From Zobellia uliginosa (lineage in GTDB: Bacteria > Bacteroidota > Bacteroidia > Flavobacteriales > Flavobacteriaceae), in NCBI RefSeq assembly GCF_018860745.1, contig NZ_JAHKPY010000014.1, positions 955,214-1,019,213 of the forward strand: DNA of 64,000 nt, in the 5' to 3' direction. The notes beneath the pieces are model-generated. The model was given only the letters and a program-made list of their open reading frames with translations, was not told the DNA's origin and ran no database searches. This document shows positions 28,645 to 36,899 of the stretch, piece by piece. Every line of letters starts with the position of its first letter. The stretch's first letter is position 1. The translations under genes were made by a program, and so were the position numbers.

Positions 28645-28648
28645 AGCG

Positions 28649-30211
28649 TTAGGATATTTGTTCAATTTCTTGAAACGTTATTATATAGTGTGTACCGCTT
28701 ATGGTATTATCTTTTTCTATATTTCCTTTGAGTTGCAAGGTTAGCATATGAATTAGCTTTAAGCCAAGAGATTTGGTGTTTCTAAAATCAATATCGTTAG
28801 AGAAGCCGTTTCCATTATCTCCTATACGCATAAGGAAATTGGGGTATTTAAGTTTTTCGAATTTGATTGATATTAGTCCTTCATCTAGATTCTTAAATCC
28901 ATATTTTAAAGCATTTGTAATTATTTCATTTACCATAAGACCGAGAGGTACAGAGGTGTCTAGATTTAAATGAAGCTCGTCTGTCTCTACTTTTAAATCA
29001 ATTTTTTTGTTGGCTCCTTTCATAGAAGATATGAGTGTAGAGGCCAACTGGTGTGCATAATCACCATAGTTTATCTTACTCAGGTCTTTGGATTTATATA
29101 GCATCTCATGAATGATTGCCATAGAGTTGATGCGGTATTGACTATACCTAAAGAGACCTTTTATTTTATCGTCTTTGATAAAACTGGATTGTAAACTTAG
29201 AAGACTGGTGATAACTTGTAAGTTGTTTTTAACTCTATGATGAATTTCTTTTAAAAGTGTATCCCTTTCATCAAGTCTATGCTTTATGGTTTTGTTTAAG
29301 GAAGCTATGTACTTATTTTTTTTGTAGAGCGAATAAATGATGCTTAAGAATAGGATAACGCCCACAGTTAAAACAGCTGCGGTAGAGTAAATGGATTTTT
29401 TGTAGTCTGATAATTGTTTCTGAATTAAAAGAATATCAGGTTCGGTATAGATAGTCCATTGTTGATTGCCTTCAAGGCTAATTGCTCTTTGATAATGAAA
29501 AGCATTACCATAACGGTCTTTTTTTGATAAATCTATTTTAGATGCGGTATACAGTTCTTCACCCGTTTGACCATAAAAAACCTCGTTTTTGGAATTTAGA
29601 AGCGTAATATTTTCACCTTTAAAACTAGTAAGCCAATGTTGGGCATTTAGGTTCAGTCCAACAATGCCCTGTAAGACGTTATCAATATATACGGGAGTAA
29701 AAAAACGTATGGTTGGTCTGTATGGAACCTCGATTGCGCCATTTTCAACATTAAGGTCTAAATTAGAAACGTAAACATCACCTTTTGCTAAATTTAGAGT
29801 TGTTTTAAAATAGCCTCTATTGCCCTTATATTGGGGAGTTCTGGTAGCCACACTATCTTTGTTTTCTATGCGGATAACCTCCATGCCTGTTAGGTCTATA
29901 AATCTAGCCTGAAAATAATTTGGGTCTATTTTAAGAAAAGACTTTAGTTTTTGTTGGGTAAGCTCTTTGGGGATTTTGGTTTTTAAATCCAATTCAACTA
30001 AGTCTCTTAGAAAAATTACATTTTTCTTACTTATGGTATACAGTTCTAGTAAACGCGTTTCAGCATCTTTTAGCTTGTTTTTCTCCGTAATCTCTTCTAC
30101 TAACGTAATATTTTGGTGGTATAGCTTTATTCTTTGAACAGAGAGATTCCAGATGATAACGCACGTAATCAGGAAAAGTATACTGGACGTGATTATTAAT
30201 TTTTTCCCCAT
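28649..30211 (-). CDS. Membrane sensor histidine kinase, HisKA_2 type
   Basis: A 520-aa kinase. Membrane helices at about residues 5-23 and 274-295 enclose a periplasmic domain of about 250 residues that looks like a Cache/PAS-type sensor. The phospho-acceptor region is EIHHRVKNNLQVI near residues 322-334, typical of the HisKA_2/HWE-related group rather than HisKA. The N box is VNEIITNALKYG, and a GDNGNG-type glycine box follows in the HATPase domain. It is upstream of, and probably co-transcribed with, the single receiver. The ligand is unknown. Confidence 0.9.
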   Translation of the reverse strand: MGKKLIITSSILFLITCVIIWNLSVQRIKLYHQNITLVEEITEKNKLKDAETRLLELYTISKKNVIFLRDLVELDLKTKIPKELTQQKLKSFLKIDPNYFQARFIDLTGMEVIRIENKDSVATRTPQYKGNRGYFKTTLNLAKGDVYVSNLDLNVENGAIEVPYRPTIRFFTPVYIDNVLQGIVGLNLNAQHWLTSFKGENITLLNSKNEVFYGQTGEELYTASKIDLSKKDRYGNAFHYQRAISLEGNQQWTIYTEPDILLIQKQLSDYKKSIYSTAAVLTVGVILFLSIIYSLYKKNKYIASLNKTIKHRLDERDTLLKEIHHRVKNNLQVITSLLSLQSSFIKDDKIKGLFRYSQYRINSMAIIHEMLYKSKDLSKINYGDYAHQLASTLISSMKGANKKIDLKVETDELHLNLDTSVPLGLMVNEIITNALKYGFKNLDEGLISIKFEKLKYPNFLMRIGDNGNGFSNDIDFRNTKSLGLKLIHMLTLQLKGNIEKDNTISGTHYIITFQEIEQIS

Positions 30212-30453
30212 TAGGTATGCTGTTCAAATTGTCTAAATAATATCTTATTTTGAGTGTTTAGTTAGGTCTAATTCCTCACTTAAGTGGAATAGTAATTTTA
30301 AATTTAATCTAAAATTTAAGATAAAGTAAGTTAAAATATGTTAAAATTGTAGTATTAATATTACAAAATATGATAAATATGTAGGTTTATTGTGCAAAAA
30401 TGTATTGAGAAGGCATCTAAGCTAGTAGGTAAGAGAACACGAGTTTTTTAATA

Positions 30454-32571
30454 TTAAGCTTGTTCATCATTAATCAAGATTTCTAGAACAAGAATGGCAG
30501 CTTCGGTAATTTTAGTTCCTGGACCGAAAACGGCAATTGCGCCACTTTTAAACAGAAAAGGATAATCTTGTTTTGGGATAACACCACCTACCACGACCAT
30601 AATATCATCACGGCCATATTTTTTTAATTCTGAAATAACTTCGGGCACTAGCGTTTTATGCCCTCCTGCCAAAGAGGAAACTCCAAGAACGTGCACATCG
30701 TTTTCTACAGCTTGTTTAGCTACTTCTGCGGGAGTTTGGAAAAGTGGCCCTATATCCACATCAAAACCTAGATCGGCATAACCTGTAGCAATTACCTTAG
30801 CGCCACGGTCATGTCCGTCTTGTCCCATTTTAGCAATCAGGATACGGGGTCTTCTGCCTTCTAAATCTGCAAATTGGTCTGAAAGCTTACTAGCTTTTTT
30901 AAAACTCTCGTCTTCTTTTATTTCTTTTGAATACACTCCTGAAATAGATTGAATATTTGCTTTATAACGTCCAAAAACGGTTTCCAGAGCACTACTGATT
31001 TCACCTAAGGTAGCTCGCTGCCTTGCGGCATCTACAGCTAAAGCTAATAAATTTTCATTTATATCAGTTTTTTGGTTATCGTCTTCTTTGGATGTAATCA
31101 TTTTTTGATGGGCTGCATCCGTCAATTTGCGAAGCGCCTCCTCAACCTTTTGAGCATCACGATTGCCTTTGATAGTATTCAGCCTTTCCAACTGTTTTTT
31201 TCGGACCGCATTATTATCGACCTCTAAAATTTGAAGTCCATCCTCATCTTCTGTCTGATATTTGTTAACCCCAACAATAGTATCTTTACCACTATCTATA
31301 CGTGCTTGTTTTTTTGCTGCTGTTTCTTCAATACGCATTTTGGGTATGCCGGCTTCAATAGCTTTGGTCATACCACCCATTTCTTCAACTTCTTCAATAA
31401 GTCCCCACGCTTTATGAGCAAGGTCTTCCGTTAGTTTTTCAACATAAAAACTTCCGGCCCATGGATCTACCGTTTTGGTAATTTTCGTTTCCTCTTTCAA
31501 AAATAACTGTGTATTACGAGCTATTCGCGCTGAAAAATCCGTAGGCAAAGCAATAGCTTCGTCCAGGGCATTGGTGTGTAAACTTTGAGTTCCACCCAGT
31601 ACGGCAGAAAGTGCTTCTATGGTTGTACGCGCCACATTATTGAACGGATCCTGAGCGGTAAGACTCCAGCCACTAGTCTGGCAATGCGTACGGAGCGACA
31701 TTGATTTCTTATTCTTTGGATTAAATTGCTTGACCAACTTGGCCCATAAAAGACGACCGGCACGTAATTTGGCAATTTCCGTAAAGTGATTCATGCCAAT
31801 ACCCCAAAAGAACGAAAGACGTGGCGCAAAGCTATCAATATCAAGTCCGGCTTTTAAACCCGTTCTAATGTATTCAAGTCCGTCTGCCAAGGTATATGCC
31901 AGTTCCAGTTCTGCCGAAGCACCCGCTTCGTGCATGTGATAACCGGATATGCTAATACTATTAAATTTTGGCATATGTTCACTGGTATATCTAAAAATAT
32001 CGGAAATAATATCCATAGAGGGCGCAGGAGGGTAGATGTAGGTATTCCGAACCATAAACTCTTTCAGGATATCATTCTGAATGGTTCCAGTCAATTCTTC
32101 AAGAGATACGCCCTGTTCTTCTGCAGCAACAATATAAAACGCCATAATAGGCAGTACCGCTCCGTTCATGGTCATAGAAACGGACATTTTATCCAACGGG
32201 ATACCATCAAAAAGAATTTTCATATCCTCCACCGTATCAATAGCAACGCCGGCCTTGCCCACATCGCCAACTACGCGTTCGTGGTCACTATCATACCCTC
32301 GGTGGGTTGCCAGGTCAAAAGCAATGGAGAGGCCTTTTTGGCCGCCTTTTAAGTTTCTTCGGTAAAAGGCATTACTTTCTTCTGCAGTAGAAAACCCCGC
32401 ATATTGGCGTATGGTCCATGGGCGCTGCACATACATAGTACTATAAGGTCCTCTTAAAAATGGAGGTATTCCTGCAGCAAAGTTCAGATGTTCAAAAGCC
32501 GTTTTGCTTTCTTCTTCGGTTGACTTATCCGCCGTTTTCTTAAAGGAAATATGTTGAATGTCTTTTCTCAT
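30454..32571 (-). CDS. mutB: Methylmalonyl-CoA mutase large (B12-binding) subunit
   Basis: A 705-aa subunit that interconverts methylmalonyl-CoA and succinyl-CoA with adenosylcobalamin. The N-terminal TIM barrel holds the substrate site (region [19 protein letters not shown]). The C-terminal cobalamin domain has the base-off motif D585-x-H587-x-x-G590 in GQDGHDRG, then the SSLAGGH and GGVIP motifs. Length fits the large chain of a heterodimer. The small-subunit gene lies 29 nt upstream in the same operon. No MeaB chaperone or epimerase gene is in the window. Confidence 0.96.
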   Translation of the reverse strand: MRKDIQHISFKKTADKSTEEESKTAFEHLNFAAGIPPFLRGPYSTMYVQRPWTIRQYAGFSTAEESNAFYRRNLKGGQKGLSIAFDLATHRGYDSDHERVVGDVGKAGVAIDTVEDMKILFDGIPLDKMSVSMTMNGAVLPIMAFYIVAAEEQGVSLEELTGTIQNDILKEFMVRNTYIYPPAPSMDIISDIFRYTSEHMPKFNSISISGYHMHEAGASAELELAYTLADGLEYIRTGLKAGLDIDSFAPRLSFFWGIGMNHFTEIAKLRAGRLLWAKLVKQFNPKNKKSMSLRTHCQTSGWSLTAQDPFNNVARTTIEALSAVLGGTQSLHTNALDEAIALPTDFSARIARNTQLFLKEETKITKTVDPWAGSFYVEKLTEDLAHKAWGLIEEVEEMGGMTKAIEAGIPKMRIEETAAKKQARIDSGKDTIVGVNKYQTEDEDGLQILEVDNNAVRKKQLERLNTIKGNRDAQKVEEALRKLTDAAHQKMITSKEDDNQKTDINENLLALAVDAARQRATLGEISSALETVFGRYKANIQSISGVYSKEIKEDESFKKASKLSDQFADLEGRRPRILIAKMGQDGHDRGAKVIATGYADLGFDVDIGPLFQTPAEVAKQAVENDVHVLGVSSLAGGHKTLVPEVISELKKYGRDDIMVVVGGVIPKQDYPFLFKSGAIAVFGPGTKITEAAILVLEILINDEQA

Positions 32572-32600
32572 GTAAATCTCGTTCTTGCAACTTCAAAGGT

Positions 32601-33989
32601 TTATTTCCCTTGCCAACCTTCGGTTTTCAATCGTTCTTTTTCCAACGTCTCTGTTAGTCGTCTTTCTAGGATGGGCTCAATCAATGTTTTCTCTTTTCGG
32701 TTTTTTAGAAAAGGATACACATCAAGCTGTTCTTTCATAATATCCATCTCGCTAGCATAGGCATTGGAGCCTACAAGGATTTCTTGAGAAGAGTTAAATT
32801 TCTCCTGTTCTTTTTCGGCACTCTCCTTTAGTTTTTTATGAACGGTATGGTATTTTAGTTGCTTTAAAAAACCGCCATTGGCTTCAATATCCTTAAACAG
32901 GAGCAACCCTTTTTCTGCAAGTTGGTCCGTGAGGTTTTCAATATAATACGCACCTTCTGCAGGGTTTTGTAGTTCATCAAAATAACTCTCTTCTTTAAGA
33001 AGCACTAGTTGATTTCTGGCAATACGTTCCGCAAACTCGTTATTTTTATGATAGATAAAATCATAGTTAAGATTACAAACGCTATTCGCTCCGCCCAATA
33101 TGGCCGCCATACATTCCGTAGTAGTACGGATCATGTTCATGTTGTAATCATAAAGCGTTTTGTTTCGTTTGGAAGGTGTTGCCTCTATATGACAATCCGA
33201 AACAATTCCGTATTCAGCAGCCAATAGTTTCCAAAGTCTACGCAGTGCCCTGATTTTTGCGATTTCAAAGAAATAATTACTACCTACAGCAACTTTAAAA
33301 GTAATGGAGCCGATATTAGAACCAAAGTGATTTAGATATTCATTGGCGTGGGCTAGGGCATAGGCCAATTGCTGAACCATAGTGCCACCGGCATTCTGAT
33401 AAAGTCCAACATTTATGCTAATGATGTTCTTTGGTCTATGTGTAGCAGGTATTTGTAAAAGCGAATATAGATTTTGAAGATCCTGCCCCATGTCTATAAA
33501 CCAATTTCCTTTGGATGCCAGCTGGCCAATAGGATCTATGTGAAAGGAAATATATTCTTTTTCAATTTGAGTGGAGTTCGCAAATCTCTCAACGTCACCA
33601 GTCAAAATACTTTGAAACTGACACTGGATAGAAATAGAAGTATAATCAATATTTGCTAAAAGCGACTTAAAATCAACATTTATAGAAGGCAATGTAAAAA
33701 GAATACTTTCCGCGCCTCCCTTAATGGCGTTCAGAGCACTTTTGTTGGCCAGAGAAATATCTTTAACTAGAATGTGCTGCGTTATTTTCCAAAGTGCTAA
33801 AGCTTCTTTATGGGGAGTGGTATTTGTTTGAATATCATCTGCATGATAAAAGGGTTTTACCTTGATGCCTTCTGGTGATTCCCAAACCAATTTTTGATTG
33901 TAATCCGCACCTTTAAGTTCGTATTGAATGTTTTGTTTCCACTCTTTTGCGGAAACCTCTTTAAAATCGTCAAACAGTTTTTGTTTCAT
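32601..33989 (-). CDS. mutA: Methylmalonyl-CoA mutase small subunit
   Basis: A 462-aa chain related to the mutase barrel but ending before the cobalamin domain, as expected for the non-catalytic small subunit of the alpha-beta enzyme. Shared segments with the large chain include SNYFFEIAKIRALRRLW, NMIRTTTECMAAILGGA and NPAEGAYYIENLTDQLA. The matching segments of the large subunit are [15 protein letters not shown] and [18 protein letters not shown]. It is first in the two-gene operon. It is shorter than some homologues of about 600 aa, which often keep a degenerate B12-like domain. Confidence 0.92.
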   Translation of the reverse strand: MKQKLFDDFKEVSAKEWKQNIQYELKGADYNQKLVWESPEGIKVKPFYHADDIQTNTTPHKEALALWKITQHILVKDISLANKSALNAIKGGAESILFTLPSINVDFKSLLANIDYTSISIQCQFQSILTGDVERFANSTQIEKEYISFHIDPIGQLASKGNWFIDMGQDLQNLYSLLQIPATHRPKNIISINVGLYQNAGGTMVQQLAYALAHANEYLNHFGSNIGSITFKVAVGSNYFFEIAKIRALRRLWKLLAAEYGIVSDCHIEATPSKRNKTLYDYNMNMIRTTTECMAAILGGANSVCNLNYDFIYHKNNEFAERIARNQLVLLKEESYFDELQNPAEGAYYIENLTDQLAEKGLLLFKDIEANGGFLKQLKYHTVHKKLKESAEKEQEKFNSSQEILVGSNAYASEMDIMKEQLDVYPFLKNRKEKTLIEPILERRLTETLEKERLKTEGWQGK

Positions 33990-34145
33990 GCCAATGGAAT
34001 AATCCTAATGTTCATGAAAAGTACGATTTTAAAGGGGGATTGAAAAGTATTTGCTGTCCGACGATGTTTTGAAGTAAGATGATGAGGATTTATTGTCCGA
34101 TAGGATTTACTACTGTAGAAAGAAAGAATAGAATTTAGGCATACC

Positions 34146-35501
34146 TTAATAGGCTTTACGCTCTCCTCTTACTGCATTTATTATCGTTTGTAATACTATT
34201 TTTATGTCTAGGCTCATAGACCATTTTTCAACATAAAATATATCTAAACGGGTTCTATTTAAAATATCTGCTTTCTCTTCTATTTCCCCTCTATAGCCAC
34301 TTACTTGGGCCAAACCTGTAATTCCCGGTTTTACAAAATGACGAACCAAATATTTATCTACAGACAATTCATAATCCATGGTATGAAGTTCCATATGCGG
34401 TCTAGGGCCTACCACGCTCATGTTGCCCATAAATACATTAAAAAACTGCGGTAGTTCGTCAATACTGGTCTTTCTAATGAATTTACCCACTTTGGTTATA
34501 CGCATATCACCTTTGGAGGCCATTTTTGTGTTTGCATCTTCAGATGGGCGCATGGACCTAAATTTATAGCACCAGAACGCTTTTCGTTTTAAACCATGCC
34601 TCTTCTGTTTAAAGTAGAGGTCTCCGGGAGATTCTAGTTTTATTAAAATGTACATTAGAGGAACCAACCATGAAAGCACGGTAATAATTACAAATGAAGA
34701 GAATAAAATATCAAAAGTTCGTTTGGCAATACGAGCAAATTCGGTATCTAAAGGTACCTTTCTAAGGTTTAAAACAGGAATGGTACCATACAGTTGAATT
34801 GACATTCCTTTGGTGTAAATTTCCTTGTTATCTGGAATAATTTTTATCTTAATAAGGTTGTTGTCCGCAAAATCTATAAGGTTGCGAAGTTCTTTATTGT
34901 TGAATTCCGATGCAGCGCAGTAAATTTCATCAATACTATTCTCTAATATGTAGAGAAAGCAATCAACGATGGGGCCTAAATAAGTTTTGCTTTTAGATTC
35001 ACGGTCATCAAAATAACCCAAGTACCTGTATCCTAACTCGGGTTCGTCAAAAATGGCTCTTATTTTCTTTAGGTTCTTGTCACGCCCAATAACTACAACA
35101 TTTACAGAATTACCGCCCCATAAACGATATTTTCTTCTAAACCAAAAGAATAGGACCCTGAACCAAGTTAGGCTCAAGCAGATTACACCATACACTACAA
35201 GCTGGTATTCAAGAGACTCGTATATTCTACCTGTTATGCCAAATAGGGAAAAATAGGCAAGGCCGTAAATAAGATAAAGCTGAAGAACTTTGTTGATATT
35301 GGTCAGGAACCTTTCCTTTCGGGACCTTTTATAGTATCTAAGTCCGTACGTAATAAGTATCCAAGAAATATTATAATGTAAGATGTGGTAAACATTGGAG
35401 TACGTTTCCGGGGTAAGGAAAAGTAATAGGCCGTTAATAATGCACAAGTGCATTGTTAACGTAATCGGCAAAATTAAATCTGAATTTTTTAAACCTCTCA
35501 T
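34146..35501 (-). CDS. WcaJ-type undecaprenyl-phosphate sugar-1-phosphate transferase (copy 1)
   Basis: A 451-aa initiating enzyme that loads the first sugar phosphate of a polysaccharide repeat onto undecaprenyl phosphate. It has four or five N-terminal membrane helices, a Rossmann-like middle (VVVIGRDKNLKKI), then the C-terminal bacterial sugar transferase domain. Catalytic-domain motifs are KRTFDILFS, YKFRSM, KTSIDELPQF and VGPRPHM. It is very close to the copy at 58122-59477, with equal length and roughly three quarters identical by eye. Its promoter lies about 210 nt upstream. It stands apart from the main operon, beyond the plus-strand surface genes. Confidence 0.9.
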   Translation of the reverse strand: MRGLKNSDLILPITLTMHLCIINGLLLFLTPETYSNVYHILHYNISWILITYGLRYYKRSRKERFLTNINKVLQLYLIYGLAYFSLFGITGRIYESLEYQLVVYGVICLSLTWFRVLFFWFRRKYRLWGGNSVNVVVIGRDKNLKKIRAIFDEPELGYRYLGYFDDRESKSKTYLGPIVDCFLYILENSIDEIYCAASEFNNKELRNLIDFADNNLIKIKIIPDNKEIYTKGMSIQLYGTIPVLNLRKVPLDTEFARIAKRTFDILFSSFVIITVLSWLVPLMYILIKLESPGDLYFKQKRHGLKRKAFWCYKFRSMRPSEDANTKMASKGDMRITKVGKFIRKTSIDELPQFFNVFMGNMSVVGPRPHMELHTMDYELSVDKYLVRHFVKPGITGLAQVSGYRGEIEEKADILNRTRLDIFYVEKWSMSLDIKIVLQTIINAVRGERKAY

Positions 35502-35677
35502 TTCCTAAATCAAGTAATTCTAGTAACCTAACTATTTCTTACATCCAAAGAGTTTTTCCTTGAAAAAAGAGTGTAGCACAATTGTTATGGTTTTATAGGC
35601 TACTTTTTGGTAGTGTCTTTAACACTGTTCTTTTAGGTTATAATCTATAGTTACATAGACTTTAGTAGGATGGTTGT

Positions 35678-35699
35678 AAGCTTTGGGGGAAGCTTTAAT
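35678..35699 (-). promoter_or_regulatory. Conserved leader motif of wcaJ copy 1 (C-run flanked by AAGCTT)
   Basis: On the minus strand this reads AATTAAAGCTTCCCCCAAAG followed by CTT, starting about 10 nt after the -7 box. The same arrangement (AATTAAA, run of five C, then AAAGCT) occurs at 59665-59687 in front of the second wcaJ. In this copy AAGCTT on either side of the C-run could pair. Confidence 0.5.
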
Positions 35700-35708
35700 T
35701 TTTGAATT

Positions 35709-35738
35709 CAAAGGTATCGCATAACTGGGTATGTGCAA
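35709..35738 (-). promoter_or_regulatory. Consensus promoter of wcaJ copy 1
   Basis: Minus strand: TTG (35738-35736), 19-nt spacer, TACCTTTG (35716-35709), a full match to the Bacteroidota promoter. The -7 box is 208 nt before the ATG at 35501, predicting a 5' leader of about 200 nt. Confidence 0.7.
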
Positions 35739-36193
35739 AATTAATGCCATGATTAAGCCAGTAAAAATAAGGGTCTAGCCATATTTGTAATTTGCATTTT
35801 ATCGTGTGCTCCTGTTTTTTATTATGCTTGCGAAAGGTCAATTTATTTTTATTTTTTTTAGTGGTCAAATTGGGGCTTCTCGGTCAGATACAATTTAAAT
35901 CGATTAATGTAAAATGTTAACAAGACATAGGTGTATGTTATGCCTGTTTTACATTTACGTTAAATCTAATTCTCTTGGACTTTTTTCGTAGTTATTAAAT
36001 TCCTCTGCGCTTGTGTTTTTATAAGTATTCTTCCTTTAGATGGGGTAAATAAACGAGAATAGCTTATCGCTAAGCAAAATAAAGAATACTCCTAAAAAAC
36101 CGATAAAAGGTTTTTGATTGTGTAGTTAATCGAAAACTTTTATTAATCCTTGTGCGACTTATAATACAGGGTACTGCTTGTCGTTTCAAAATA

Positions 36194-36697
36194 ATGAAAC
36201 AAATGCTTACCTCTCTTATCTTACTTGCCTTTTGCGTGGTAACTCAGGCACAAAATGAAAGTAAATCTGAAAATTCAAATGCATCCATGGCATCCATAAA
36301 TGTTTCAGGAGGTGAGGCAAGGAGTAGTGCAGGTTCTGTTGTGTATTCTGTTGGAACTGTCTTTTACACGAGTATCGTAGCGCAGCATACTACCGTTTCT
36401 CAAAGCATACAACAGGCTAAAGAGTCAAAAATAGACTTATTGGATAAGGTTCAATTGGTAAATGTGCTTGTCTATCCAAATCCAACTACGGATTATATTT
36501 TGATTGATATTGTTGATTTCAGAAAAGAAAATGTCCAATATCAGTTGTTTGATTTTAAAGGGAGCCTTATAAAGAATGAACGAATTACCAGCTCAACAAC
36601 GAAAGTTCCAATGGATGATTTAGAGTCTTCCACCTATTTTTTGAAAGTAAGTGTAATGAATAAATTTGAAGAAACTTTGACGCTACTAAAGCAATGA
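36194..36697 (+). CDS. Small secreted protein with type A T9SS sorting domain
   Basis: A 167-aa protein with a signal peptide ending near VVTQAQ (about residues 15-20). A short module follows with the pattern SGGEARSSAGSVVYSVG...IQQAKE, then a C-terminal type A sorting domain of about 75 residues (VYPNPTTD, STYFLKV, ending LTLLKQ). It should cross the outer membrane by the T9SS. Head and tail are both homologous to the large repeat protein encoded next, which has in addition a stalk of seventeen repeats. I prefer the ATG at 36194, where the signal peptide begins. Confidence 0.85.
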   Translation: MKQMLTSLILLAFCVVTQAQNESKSENSNASMASINVSGGEARSSAGSVVYSVGTVFYTSIVAQHTTVSQSIQQAKESKIDLLDKVQLVNVLVYPNPTTDYILIDIVDFRKENVQYQLFDFKGSLIKNERITSSTTKVPMDDLESSTYFLKVSVMNKFEETLTLLKQ

Positions 36698-36899
36698 CAA
36701 TACAATAATTGAATTAGTGACTTTTTTCCTACAATAAATCGTTAAATTATAGAGATATAAGTATTTTGTCGATGTTATAATATATTACGTCGATTATTCG
36801 TTATTCAATAAAATTTGGTTTTTTCGAATAAATGACTGATCCAAATCATAAAAGCGCACGTATACAAGTAGCTGTTTTTCCCCAAATATGGCGCTACTT

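Larger units (their letters stand above)
35502..36193. other. AT-rich intergenic region between wcaJ copy 1 and the surface-protein genes
   Basis: About 690 nt with no convincing gene. It holds the long leader and promoter of wcaJ copy 1 (35502-35738, minus strand) and a weak inverted repeat, AAAAACC/GGTTTTT, at 36095-36115. The promoter of the plus-strand gene at 36194 must lie here, but I find no full consensus match. Confidence 0.6.

Noticed and set aside
31930-32352. Plus-strand open frame of 140 codons inside the methylmalonyl-CoA mutase gene
   Set aside because: It is entirely antisense to a conserved enzyme gene and has no independent support.
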